Assembly (NCBI GenBank): GCA_031253365.1 | Contig: JAIRWE010000152.1 | Span: 1 to 7,676 of the forward strand | Direction of reading: 5' to 3' | DNA from: Oscillospiraceae bacterium | GTDB taxonomy: Bacteria; Bacillota; Clostridia; Oscillospirales; Ruminococcaceae | DNA length: 7,676 bases | Part shown: piece after piece, positions 1 to 5,470 of the stretch | Layout: each line of letters opens with the position of its first letter | Position numbering within the stretch: position 1 is the stretch's first letter | Made by a program: the position numbers and the translations under genes | The notes under the pieces: generated by a model | Databases searched by the model: none | What the model was told of the DNA's origin: nothing | The model's input: the letters and a program-made list of their open reading frames with translations, nothing else

Positions 1-359
1 TCATTACGGACGAAAAGGGGGAACCCTTGACGGCGGGCGACGAAGACAGAAGGTACTTTGAAGGTCCGTGGATGCACAAATATAACGGCGAATATTATTT
101 TTCCTACTCGACGGGGACCACGCACTACCTCGTTTACGCCACCGGGAAAAGCCCCTTCGGACCCTTCGCGTACAGAGGCAGGATTCTGGAACCGGTCATA
201 GGGTGGACCACGCACCACTCAATCGTGGAATTTGAAGGGAAGTGGTACCTGTTCTACCATGACAGCTCGCTGTCCGGCGGGATAAACCACAAGCGCTGCG
301 TGAAATACACCGAGCTGAAATACACTGCCGACGGCGGAATAGAAACCCTGTCGGTCTGA
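1..359 (+). CDS. Glycoside hydrolase family 43 protein, C-terminal fragment
   Basis: This is the 3' end of a gene that begins before the window; the reading frame starts at base 3 and ends at a TGA at 357-359. The roughly 118 visible residues match the last blades of the five-bladed beta-propeller of GH43 enzymes (beta-xylosidases, arabinofuranosidases, arabinanases). The stretch FEGPW carries the EGP motif, whose glutamate is the general acid in this family. It is followed by YNGEYYFSYSTG, then GWTTHHSIVEF, whose histidines fall where GH43 enzymes have a metal-site histidine, and then KWYLFYHDSSLSGG. The protein stops shortly after the catalytic fold (TELKYTADGG), so no carbohydrate-binding module follows. 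The catalytic base and the pKa-modulating aspartate lie outside the window. Substrate, subfamily and secretion cannot be judged. Family assignment is firm; exact specificity is unknown. Confidence 0.88.
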   Translation, partial: ITDEKGEPLTAGDEDRRYFEGPWMHKYNGEYYFSYSTGTTHYLVYATGKSPFGPFAYRGRILEPVIGWTTHHSIVEFEGKWYLFYHDSSLSGGINHKRCVKYTELKYTADGGIETLSV

Positions 360-374
360 CGGCGCGAACGAACG

Positions 375-413
375 GCGGCTTTTACCGATAACCGGTAAAA
401 GCCGCTTTTTTTT
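375..413 (+). terminator. Rho-independent terminator after the GH43 gene
   Basis: A perfect 13-bp stem (375-387 paired with 393-405, left arm GCGGCTTTTACCG) encloses a 5-base loop and is followed directly by eight T residues (406-413), then more AT-rich sequence. It starts 15 bases after the GH43 stop. The minus strand lacks a T-tract after the hairpin, so it should terminate mainly rightward transcription. It may give only weak termination for the convergent PilZ gene. Confidence 0.93.
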
Positions 414-432
414 ATTATTATTAGATTGCCTG

Positions 433-825
433 TCACATCATGTTCGCCGACCTATCCTGCCCGCCCTGCCTTTTCTTGTACAGAATAACCTCGTCTATGC
501 GAATCCGCATATTGGGGTTAAGCTCCACGAAAGAGGCGCCGTATGAAACCTGACCGTCGCGGTGATGCTCGGTTCTGCGTATCTTGATTTTGGAGCGTAT
601 CTTAACCTGGGTGGGGAATTCGTCCACCACAAGCTCAAAGTTCAAGACGTCGCCGACTTTGTAGGTTGAATCTTTCTCCAAACAGAACTTTATCCCCCCG
701 GCGGAAAAGTCATAGACTTTAACGTCGGTCCAGTTCCGGCCGTCGGTGCTTATCTTAGAGCCTATAAAGGACTCTTCGTCGCAATTATCGCGTATATAAG
801 CGCGCTTTTCGTTCTCACCCGTCAT
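433..825 (-). CDS. PilZ domain protein (probable cyclic di-GMP receptor)
   Basis: A 130-residue protein made of one PilZ domain, a small beta-barrel that binds cyclic di-GMP and changes the behaviour of motility, exopolysaccharide or regulatory partners. Both ligand motifs are visible: RxxxR as R8-AYI-R12, and DxSxxG as D39-FSAGG-44. The end of the barrel reads SYGASFVELNP, similar to the usual YGVEFVDL. I chose the ATG at 825 because AAAGGGGGGG lies 5 bases upstream. A longer in-frame start at 876 would place the start codon inside the -35 box of the gene's own promoter. There is no second domain, signal peptide or membrane segment, so it should act in the cytosol. The target is unknown; the chemoreceptor about 4.6 kb away does not show a link. 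It converges on the GH43 gene, and no good terminator of its own is visible. Confidence 0.87.
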   Translation of the reverse strand: MTGENEKRAYIRDNCDEESFIGSKISTDGRNWTDVKVYDFSAGGIKFCLEKDSTYKVGDVLNFELVVDEFPTQVKIRSKIKIRRTEHHRDGQVSYGASFVELNPNMRIRIDEVILYKKRQGGQDRSANMM

Positions 826-847
826 GAAGACCCCCCCTTTTTGTAGA

Positions 848-876
848 ATTTTAACACATAACGAAAAGAATGTCAA
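848..876 (-). promoter_or_regulatory. SigA-type promoter of the PilZ gene
   Basis: Read on the minus strand, TTGACA (871-876) is followed by a 17-base spacer and TAAAAT (848-853), which is a full-consensus -35 and a 5/6 -10. The expected start near 841 gives a leader of only about 15 bases, so the ribosome-binding site is almost at the 5' end. The box lies 14 bases beyond the rnmV stop, so the PilZ gene can be expressed independently of the upstream operon, although read-through is also possible. Confidence 0.85.
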
Positions 877-890
877 TACGATTTTGTAAA

Positions 891-1439
891 TTATCTAAAA
901 TATTCCCCGCGCGCGTTCAAAAGCTCCAAAAGCGCCGTAACGGACAGATTTTCCGGCACGCCCAAACGCCGAAGCAGTTCCCTGCGCCTTTCGGACGCGC
1001 CCGGCACGCCGATGAACCCGCCGTCGTAAAGCTCCCCGCGCGTAACCGCGCGAACGCCCCGCGCAGGGGCGGGGCTTGCCCCGCCCGCCGACGAACCCGC
1101 GCGAACGCCCCGCGCGAACGAAAAGGCTTCCCGCAGGACGCCGGCGGGCGCGTCCTGAACTTCAAGCAGCGCGGGGACGTAAGCGTGGCTGACCTTCCCG
1201 CCCTCCAAACGCCGCGCGAGAAAGTTCCTTATCTGCCGCCCCGCGTCGTCGCCGTCCGTGAGGATAATCACCCCCGACGCATCGGCGTAAGCGCGAAGCA
1301 GCGCCAGCCTTTCCCCGTCGCTGAAAATACGAAAGCCGTTCACGGGGATTATCACGCCGTCGATAACGCCTTCGAGCTTGATTTTGTCGTATTTCCCCTC
1401 GACCGCCACCGCCTGTCCGATTACAATTCTGTCCGTCAT
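891..1439 (-). CDS. rnmV: Ribonuclease M5 (5S rRNA maturation)
   Basis: RNase M5 cleaves the 5S rRNA precursor on both strands of its stem to give mature 5S rRNA in low- and mid-GC Gram-positive bacteria. The 182-residue product has the N-terminal TOPRIM catalytic domain: VEGKYDKIKLEGVID with catalytic Glu14, NGFRIF, and LTDGDDAG with metal-binding Asp62 and Asp64. It then continues with RNFL and VSHAYVP, as in the family. The C-terminal M5 domain (about residues 132-182) is recognisable: VTRGELYDGGFIGVPGASER and the LLRRLGV and LLELLN segments. The linker between the domains (about 109-131) is unusual, with the sequence ARGVRA repeated 17 residues apart around a Gly/Ala/Ser/Pro stretch, produced by a DNA repeat. 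The ATG at 1439 has only a weak GGGG ribosome site and follows the holA stop by 21 bases. The usual partner ksgA/rsmA is not next to it. Confidence 0.9.
   Translation of the reverse strand: MTDRIVIGQAVAVEGKYDKIKLEGVIDGVIIPVNGFRIFSDGERLALLRAYADASGVIILTDGDDAGRQIRNFLARRLEGGKVSHAYVPALLEVQDAPAGVLREAFSFARGVRAGSSAGGASPAPARGVRAVTRGELYDGGFIGVPGASERRRELLRRLGVPENLSVTALLELLNARGEYFR
1046..1115. repeat. Palindromic GC-rich insertion flanked by 19-bp direct repeats, inside rnmV
   Basis: The 19-base sequence CCGCGCGAACGCCCCGCGC occurs at 1046-1064 and again at 1097-1115, exactly 51 bases (17 codons) apart, so the reading frame is kept. A third partial copy follows at about 1110-1120. The 32 bases between the copies begin with AGGGGCGGGGCTTGCCCC and contain a perfect palindrome: GGGCGGGGC (1067-1075), a TT centre, and GCCCCGCCC (1078-1086). 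The layout resembles a miniature palindromic repeat with a target duplication. It could equally be a tandem duplication that includes a hairpin. No other copy is seen in the window. Confidence 0.75.
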
Positions 1440-1460
1440 CGCTCAACCCCGAAAACCGCG

Positions 1461-2486
1461 CTATAACAGCAACTGCGCGATTGTCCTTTCCATAACCACC
1501 CTGTCGTCGACGGGCGAGGACTTCAACCCGTAATCCGCGTCGGCGAGGACTTTAACGCATCTTCTGAGCTTTTCCGCGCTTATGCCGCCGACCGCGCCGA
1601 TTGCCTTCCCGACCGCCCACGCGCGGTTTTTCGGGTAATTGAAGTCGGCGACGAGCGTTTCCGCCCTTCTTCGGGAATCCGCCCCGAGCTTGGCGCGGTA
1701 AAGGTCAATGAACGTCGTCGAAAGCGCGGACATAATCATCACGGGCGGATTGCCCAGCGCGATTAACTCGTCCAAGAGCCGTAGCGCGCCCGCGCCGTTC
1801 CTCCCCGTGATTTGCGCCGCCAGCGCGAACACCGCGGCGTCAAGCCGTTTCACGGAAAGTTTCTCTATGGCGTCCGCCGTGATTTCCCCGCCGTAGCCCG
1901 CGTAAGCGCACAGCTTGTCCGTTTCCCTCGATATGAGCGTTAAGTCGCAAAGGGTGAGCCGCGACAGGTGAACGGCGTTAGCGCGGGAGATGAAGCAGCC
2001 CGCGCGCCCCGCGCGGCGAACGATAAGCTCGGCGGTTTTGGCTTCCGAAAGATGCCCGAACTCGCAAACCGCGCCGTATTTCCCCGCGCAGTCGATAACC
2101 TTCTTCGTCTTCGCCTTTTTGACGTCAACGGAAACGCCCGTCGCGTTTATGATAAGGCAGACGGTTTCGGGTATGTCGGAAAGTATTTCAATAAAGCGGG
2201 AAAGCCCGTCGTTATCGAACTTTTCGGGTTCAAGGTCGTTGATAATCACCACCCGCTTCTCCGCGAAGACGGGCAGGGTCTCCGTCGCCTCCACCAACCG
2301 CGAAAGCTCCGGGTTCCCCGCGAACTTGATGAGGTTGAAGTCGCGTTCCTCCTCGCCGAGGCACTTGTTCAAAATCCTGTCCGAATAGGTTTCGACAAGG
2401 AAAACCTCTTTGCCGTACAGGTAATACAGCTTTTGGGGCGCGTCCGATTTCAGCCGCTTTGAAAGCTCGCTTTCGGTTAAGAACAC
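1461..2486 (-). CDS. holA: DNA polymerase III subunit delta
   Basis: HolA is the clamp-loader subunit that binds and opens the beta sliding clamp during replication. The 341-residue product has the family's length and N-terminus: LYYLYGKEVFLVE (about 20-32) matches the degenerate P-loop region with its typical aromatic-Gly-x-Glu pattern. Next come a strand and helix region with LPVFAEKRVVIIND, then LIINATG, and a helical C-terminal domain around LDELIALGNPPVMIMSALS that matches the collar domain. A TTG at 2492 would give a product two residues longer, but the GGAGG ribosome site (2493-2497) would touch it. The GTG at 2484-2486 has a 6-base spacing and is the better start. The site lies in the last codons of comEC, and only two bases separate the comEC stop from this GTG, which predicts translational coupling. 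The comEC-holA order is common in Bacillota. Confidence 0.92.
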   Translation of the reverse strand: MFLTESELSKRLKSDAPQKLYYLYGKEVFLVETYSDRILNKCLGEEERDFNLIKFAGNPELSRLVEATETLPVFAEKRVVIINDLEPEKFDNDGLSRFIEILSDIPETVCLIINATGVSVDVKKAKTKKVIDCAGKYGAVCEFGHLSEAKTAELIVRRAGRAGCFISRANAVHLSRLTLCDLTLISRETDKLCAYAGYGGEITADAIEKLSVKRLDAAVFALAAQITGRNGAGALRLLDELIALGNPPVMIMSALSTTFIDLYRAKLGADSRRRAETLVADFNYPKNRAWAVGKAIGAVGGISAEKLRRCVKVLADADYGLKSSPVDDRVVMERTIAQLLL

Positions 2487-2488
2487 AG

Positions 2489-4519
2489 TCAACCTCCGAC
2501 AATAAACTTCGCGTTCCCGTAATACGCGTTTATCTCGCCCGCGTCAAGCGCGTCCATTCCGCGATTGACATAGACGGTAGTTTCCGAATTCATCTCGCGG
2601 CGGTTCTTCACCCGCCCGTAAGCCACGACCAAATCCGCGCGGGCGGCGCGGGGGTTTTTGGCGGGGGACAGCGCGACCGTGTAATCCCCGACGGTGAGCG
2701 TCGCCTCGCCCTCCCGCGTTTCAAGCGTGAAGTCCCCGCTTATGTCGTACAGCGCGCCGGGCGAACCGGGCGGAACGTATTTCACGCAGGGCAGCCCCTC
2801 ATATAAAGTCGCGGCGTTGTTCGCCGAACCGAGCAGGCACAGCAACGTAATGTCCCCGCCGAGCGCGTTAATCTCGGCGTAAGCCTTCGGGCTGTCCGCG
2901 GTCGCCACAACCGCCAGCGTGTTCCCCCTGCGCGCGACGAGCCAGCCCGCCGTCCCGTCGGAACGGACTTCGACATACGTCCTGCCCGCGGCGAACGCGT
3001 TGTACGAACAAATCATAACCGCCAGCGCGCAAACGCTCAAAACGGCGGACTTCGCGGTTTTCGCGGCGTCTTTGTAAACGAGCCGCACGGCGCCGACGGC
3101 GAGCGCGGCGAATATAACCCAAAAAGGCACGAAGGCGTAATCCAAGTTCACCCACGCGGGTTTGAACCCGCCGAAGAACTCGATAATCCGCGTCATGGCT
3201 TGGGACATTACCCCGGCGGCAAACAGGAAAATCCCCCCGTGCCCGCCGAACGCCGCGAACAAAATCAACGCGACGGCGGCGACGGAAAAAAACGGCGCGA
3301 GGACGACGCTTGTCACGGGGGACAGCGCGCTCATACCCTTGAAGTAAATCGCGGCGGCGGGCAGCACGCACAGCGAGGCGCAGCACGCGGCGACGAGCGT
3401 CTCCGACAGGCGGCTCACCCTTCTTCGCGTAAGCGCGGGGGCGACGACCCCCACGCCGAAGGTTCCCGCCACGGAAAGAATCAGCCCCGCGTCAAGGCAG
3501 GCGTAGGGTTCAAACAACAGGATAAGCCCCAGCGCGAACCCCAAGGAATTAAACACGCAGCCCCTTCGCATGAACAACTCGCCGCCGTAGCACACGACGA
3601 GCATAAGCGCCGCGCGCACGACCGATTTCGACATATCGAAGAACACCGTGAAAACGACGATTATACCGAGCAGCAAAAGGAACTTCGCCGTCCGCTTGTT
3701 CCGCAGCGGCGTAAGCCCCGTCCCGAGCAGGACAAAGTGGGAAATCAGCGTCAGGTGCAAGCCCGACACCGCCGTATAGTGCGACGTTCCGCTGATTCTT
3801 ATCGCCGAATCCAGTTCGGGGGACATAAGCGAGGTGTCGCCGAGGAAAACCGCGCACAGTAGCCCGCCCGTATCCCCCGGGAAGGCGGCCATGATTTTGC
3901 CCCTTATGTACCCGCTGTATTTCCGGATGCTCCCGACCGGCGTTTCGGCGGCGGTTTTCTTTATCTCGACGGCGGAACGCGCCTGCGCGCCGAGCAGTAT
4001 TCCCCTCGAATAGTTATACGAGCGTTCGGGGAAAAGCCCGTTGTCCCGCAGAACGTACAGTTTCGCCTCGAAGGCGACGGTATCCCCGTATTTTGCGGCG
4101 ACGTCCTGCGTAAGCGTTTGAACCTTCACAAAAACGCCGTCTATCTCGGTTTTGACCGTGTACGCCGCCAAATCGCCGGGATATTCCTTCTTATCCGTTA
4201 TGACGCCCGTAAGGGCGACGCTCCTCCCGTCCGACGATAGGGCGGGCATAACCGTATTGACGCCGTAAACCGCTGAAACAAGCGCGCCCGCCCCCGAAAA
4301 AAGCAACGCCGCGCTCACGGCGGGCAGCCCGCGCGCGGCGGCGAGCGCGAACGGAACGAGCACGGCACACATGAACGCCGCGCCGACGACGCCGACACAT
4401 TCCGAAACGAGCAGCCCCGCGAAATAAGAAAACCCCGCGACGGCGGCTTTGTTCCTGACTTTCAGGAGCGGCGCGAAATGGCGGGATTTTGTCGCGGCGG
4501 CTTTATCCCCGCCCTTCAA
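2489..4519 (-). CDS. comEC: ComEC/Rec2 family DNA uptake channel with degenerate C-terminal domain
   Basis: ComEC is the inner-membrane channel that moves single-stranded DNA into the cytosol during natural transformation. In the 676-residue product, residues about 27-90 form two or three membrane helices. Residues about 97-190 match the soluble DUF4131/OB-fold region. The competence domain runs from about 213 to 480 with its hallmark LLCAVFLGDTSLMSPELD and HYTAVSGLHLTLI (about 247-259), SVVRAALM, and many hydrophobic helices; a last helix is at about 491-510. The C-terminal 165 residues sit where the metallo-beta-lactamase nuclease domain normally is, but the DVGQGD-like and HxDxDH-like motifs are missing. 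The start is a TTG at 4519, overlapping the end of the HIT gene by 17 bases, with GGGGG 5 bases upstream; no ATG or GTG lies near the N-terminus. The start is moderately certain. Natural competence cannot be concluded from this gene alone. Confidence 0.9.
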   Translation of the reverse strand: MKGGDKAAATKSRHFAPLLKVRNKAAVAGFSYFAGLLVSECVGVVGAAFMCAVLVPFALAAARGLPAVSAALLFSGAGALVSAVYGVNTVMPALSSDGRSVALTGVITDKKEYPGDLAAYTVKTEIDGVFVKVQTLTQDVAAKYGDTVAFEAKLYVLRDNGLFPERSYNYSRGILLGAQARSAVEIKKTAAETPVGSIRKYSGYIRGKIMAAFPGDTGGLLCAVFLGDTSLMSPELDSAIRISGTSHYTAVSGLHLTLISHFVLLGTGLTPLRNKRTAKFLLLLGIIVVFTVFFDMSKSVVRAALMLVVCYGGELFMRRGCVFNSLGFALGLILLFEPYACLDAGLILSVAGTFGVGVVAPALTRRRVSRLSETLVAACCASLCVLPAAAIYFKGMSALSPVTSVVLAPFFSVAAVALILFAAFGGHGGIFLFAAGVMSQAMTRIIEFFGGFKPAWVNLDYAFVPFWVIFAALAVGAVRLVYKDAAKTAKSAVLSVCALAVMICSYNAFAAGRTYVEVRSDGTAGWLVARRGNTLAVVATADSPKAYAEINALGGDITLLCLLGSANNAATLYEGLPCVKYVPPGSPGALYDISGDFTLETREGEATLTVGDYTVALSPAKNPRAARADLVVAYGRVKNRREMNSETTVYVNRGMDALDAGEINAYYGNAKFIVGG
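2493..2497 (-). promoter_or_regulatory. Ribosome-binding site of holA, inside the comEC end
   Basis: On the minus strand GGAGG occupies the last sense codons of comEC, 6 bases ahead of the holA GTG at 2486. It decides the holA start, because the alternative TTG at 2492 would directly abut it. Ribosomes finishing comEC would cover or release this site, which is the usual arrangement for coupled translation. Confidence 0.85.
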
Positions 4520-4862
4520 CGCAGCCCCCGAAACCGCCGAGCTTCGCGCCGCCGAGCAGGTGGAAGTGCAAATGCCCCACGGTCTGCCCGCCGTCCTCCC
4601 CCACGTTGGTAACGACGCGCCAGCCGTTTTCGAGGGAGTTTTCCTCCGCGAGCCGCTTCGCCGTCAGCAAAATCGCCCCCGCGAGGGCGGCGTCGCTTTC
4701 GCGAAGCCCGTCCGCACCCGAAATATGCCGCTTGGGTATTATGAGCAGGTGGACGGGCGCTTGCGGGGCGATGTCCCTGAGCGCGACCATCTCCCCGTCC
4801 TCGTACACCTTTTCCGACGAAATCTCGCCGTTTATGATTTTACAGAACAAACAACCGTCCAT
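4503..4862 (-). CDS. HIT family protein (HINT-like nucleotide hydrolase)
   Basis: A 119-residue histidine triad protein of the HINT branch. These small cytosolic dimers hydrolyse adenosine phosphoramidates or aminoacyl-adenylates, though the true substrate in bacteria is often unclear. The N-terminus CLFCKIINGEISSEKVYED has the C4-x-x-C7 pair typical of this branch. It is followed by APVHLLIIPKRHI and GQTVGHLHFHLLGG, in which His97, His99 and His101 form the HxHxHxx triad; His99 should be the nucleophile. Past LLGG, the tail (AKLGGFGGCVEGRG) differs from the usual short tryptophan-proline ending, probably because comEC begins inside this gene. The ATG at 4862 lies 19 bases after the protease stop. 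The nearest good ribosome site, GGGAGG at 4876-4881, is 13 bases away, which is long, but no other in-frame start fits better. Confidence 0.93.
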   Translation of the reverse strand: MDGCLFCKIINGEISSEKVYEDGEMVALRDIAPQAPVHLLIIPKRHISGADGLRESDAALAGAILLTAKRLAEENSLENGWRVVTNVGEDGGQTVGHLHFHLLGGAKLGGFGGCVEGRG

Positions 4863-4881
4863 AAGCCGTTACCGTCCTCCC

Positions 4882-5286
4882 TTAACAGTCATCCCGCCGT
4901 ATTTTACAGACCTTCAAGTTCGCGGGCGCGAAACACGCTGCGGCGGCGACAAAACGGTGGTTTACATTGTCCACCGACACGCAAAAACCCTCCAAGGTAC
5001 GCACGCCCAACAACGATAAATCGCCTTCCTCCGCGAAAACGACCTCGTCAACCGTAGAGTACCCTTCCGCCGTCAGTATGGCGTAACCGACGTCGCGCTC
5101 GATATAACCGCCGTCGGCGGTAACGAAGCGCATTTCACCGCGCGGGACTATTCCTATGTCCGACAACGCCCGGCGCGGCAGCCACGACAATTCCGCGCCC
5201 GTATCGACCAACGCCTCAATCGGCGGCGTGCGCCGCTCCTCCTCTTTCGGGTTTATCGCCGACAGATTCACTCTGAACGCGCTCAT
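4882..5286 (-). CDS. Retropepsin-like (clan AA) aspartic protease
   Basis: A 134-residue protein with the pattern of bacterial single-domain retropepsin-like proteases, which work as homodimers in which each chain gives one catalytic aspartate. The active-site loop ALVDTGAELSWLP has DTGA at 28-31 with Asp28 as the catalytic residue. The second structural signature is the hydrophobic LLG at 92-94 within LSLLGVRTLEGF, matching the usual ILG-x-x-x-L. The tail from about 104 to 134 is cysteine-containing and not diagnostic. No signal peptide or membrane helix is seen, so it should be cytosolic. I chose the ATG at 5286 because AAAAGGGGG (5296-5304) lies 9 bases upstream and a good promoter lies just beyond; a longer frame from 5370 would start upstream of that promoter. 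It is the first gene of the run leading to comEC and holA. Its substrate is unknown. Confidence 0.82.
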   Translation of the reverse strand: MSAFRVNLSAINPKEEERRTPPIEALVDTGAELSWLPRRALSDIGIVPRGEMRFVTADGGYIERDVGYAILTAEGYSTVDEVVFAEEGDLSLLGVRTLEGFCVSVDNVNHRFVAAAACFAPANLKVCKIRRDDC

Positions 5287-5319
5287 AAAACCGCACCCCC
5301 TTTTGACTGTTTCAATGAC

Positions 5320-5348
5320 ATTGTCGCATAAATCACCCCGTATGTCAA
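5320..5348 (-). promoter_or_regulatory. Promoter of the protease-HIT-comEC-holA-rnmV run
   Basis: Read on the minus strand, TTGACA (5343-5348) is followed by a 17-base spacer and GACAAT (5320-5325). The spacer ends in TGC, giving an extended -10 that would compensate for the two mismatches in the hexamer. The expected start near 5313 leaves a leader of about 27 bases containing the protease ribosome site. No terminator is seen between here and rnmV, so a single transcript of about 4.4 kb is likely. Confidence 0.75.
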
Positions 5349-5368
5349 GTGCGTTTATCGAAAAAGTC

Positions 5369-5393
5369 ATTGCCTTTTTGCCTATTGCCTTTT
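5369..5393 (+). repeat. Short direct repeats overlapping the chemoreceptor -35 region
   Basis: The decamer ATTGCCTTTT occurs at 5369-5378 and 5384-5393, and the core TTGCCT occurs three times (5370-5375, 5378-5383, 5385-5390). The last copy is the predicted -35 hexamer of the chemoreceptor promoter. The starts are 8 and 7 bases apart. This could be a regulator binding array or simple slippage; no binding protein can be named. Confidence 0.5.
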
Positions 5394-5413
5394 GAACGTT
5401 CTTGTGTTATAAT
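5385..5413 (+). promoter_or_regulatory. Promoter of the chemoreceptor-degV run
   Basis: TTGCCT (5385-5390, 4/6 to consensus), a 17-base spacer and a perfect TATAAT (5408-5413) preceded by TGT, which makes an extended -10. Expected start is near 5420, leaving a leader of about 50 bases that ends in GGAGG (5459-5463), 7 bases before the ATG at 5471. Its -35 is 36 bases from the -35 of the divergent protease promoter. Confidence 0.82.
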
Positions 5414-5422
5414 ACCCTTCGG

Positions 5423-5447
5423 GCGGCCTGAGCCGCGACGACGCGGC
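5423..5447 (+). other. Two overlapping, mutually exclusive small hairpins in the chemoreceptor leader
   Basis: GCGGC (5423-5427) can pair with GCCGC (5432-5436) around a 4-base loop. Alternatively GCCGCG (5432-5437) can pair with CGCGGC (5442-5447) around ACGA. The two share 5432-5436 and cannot form together. Neither covers the ribosome site, and both are short, so this may be chance in GC-rich sequence. Confidence 0.35.
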
Positions 5448-5470
5448 AAGCGGTTCTCGGAGGTTGCCTT

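Noticed and set aside
375..413. Terminator acting in both directions for GH43 and PilZ
   Set aside because: The minus-strand side has no T-tract after the stem, so only the plus-strand direction is supported.
826..876. N-terminal extension of the PilZ protein from 876
   Set aside because: The extension would have its start codon in the -35 box of a near-consensus promoter, and the ATG at 825 has a far better ribosome site.
870..1466. A 198-codon plus-strand open frame opposite rnmV
   Set aside because: Low-complexity Arg/Ala/Pro-rich peptide, opposite a well-supported RNase M5 gene, with no convincing ribosome site. It is an antisense shadow.
1998..2025. GC-rich palindrome CCGCGCG..CGCGCGG within holA
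   Set aside because: It encodes the conserved-looking RAGRAG segment in frame, and such short palindromes are expected from the Arg/Ala codons used here. There is no duplication around it.
3200..3862. A 220-codon plus-strand open frame inside comEC
   Set aside because: Very rich in Arg, Gln, His and Gly, with no domain pattern; it is the complement of codons for hydrophobic ComEC membrane helices.
5287..5370. N-terminal extension of the aspartic protease from 5370
   Set aside because: It would cover the promoter at 5320-5348, and the extra residues do not resemble the protease family. The ATG at 5286 has a suitable ribosome site.
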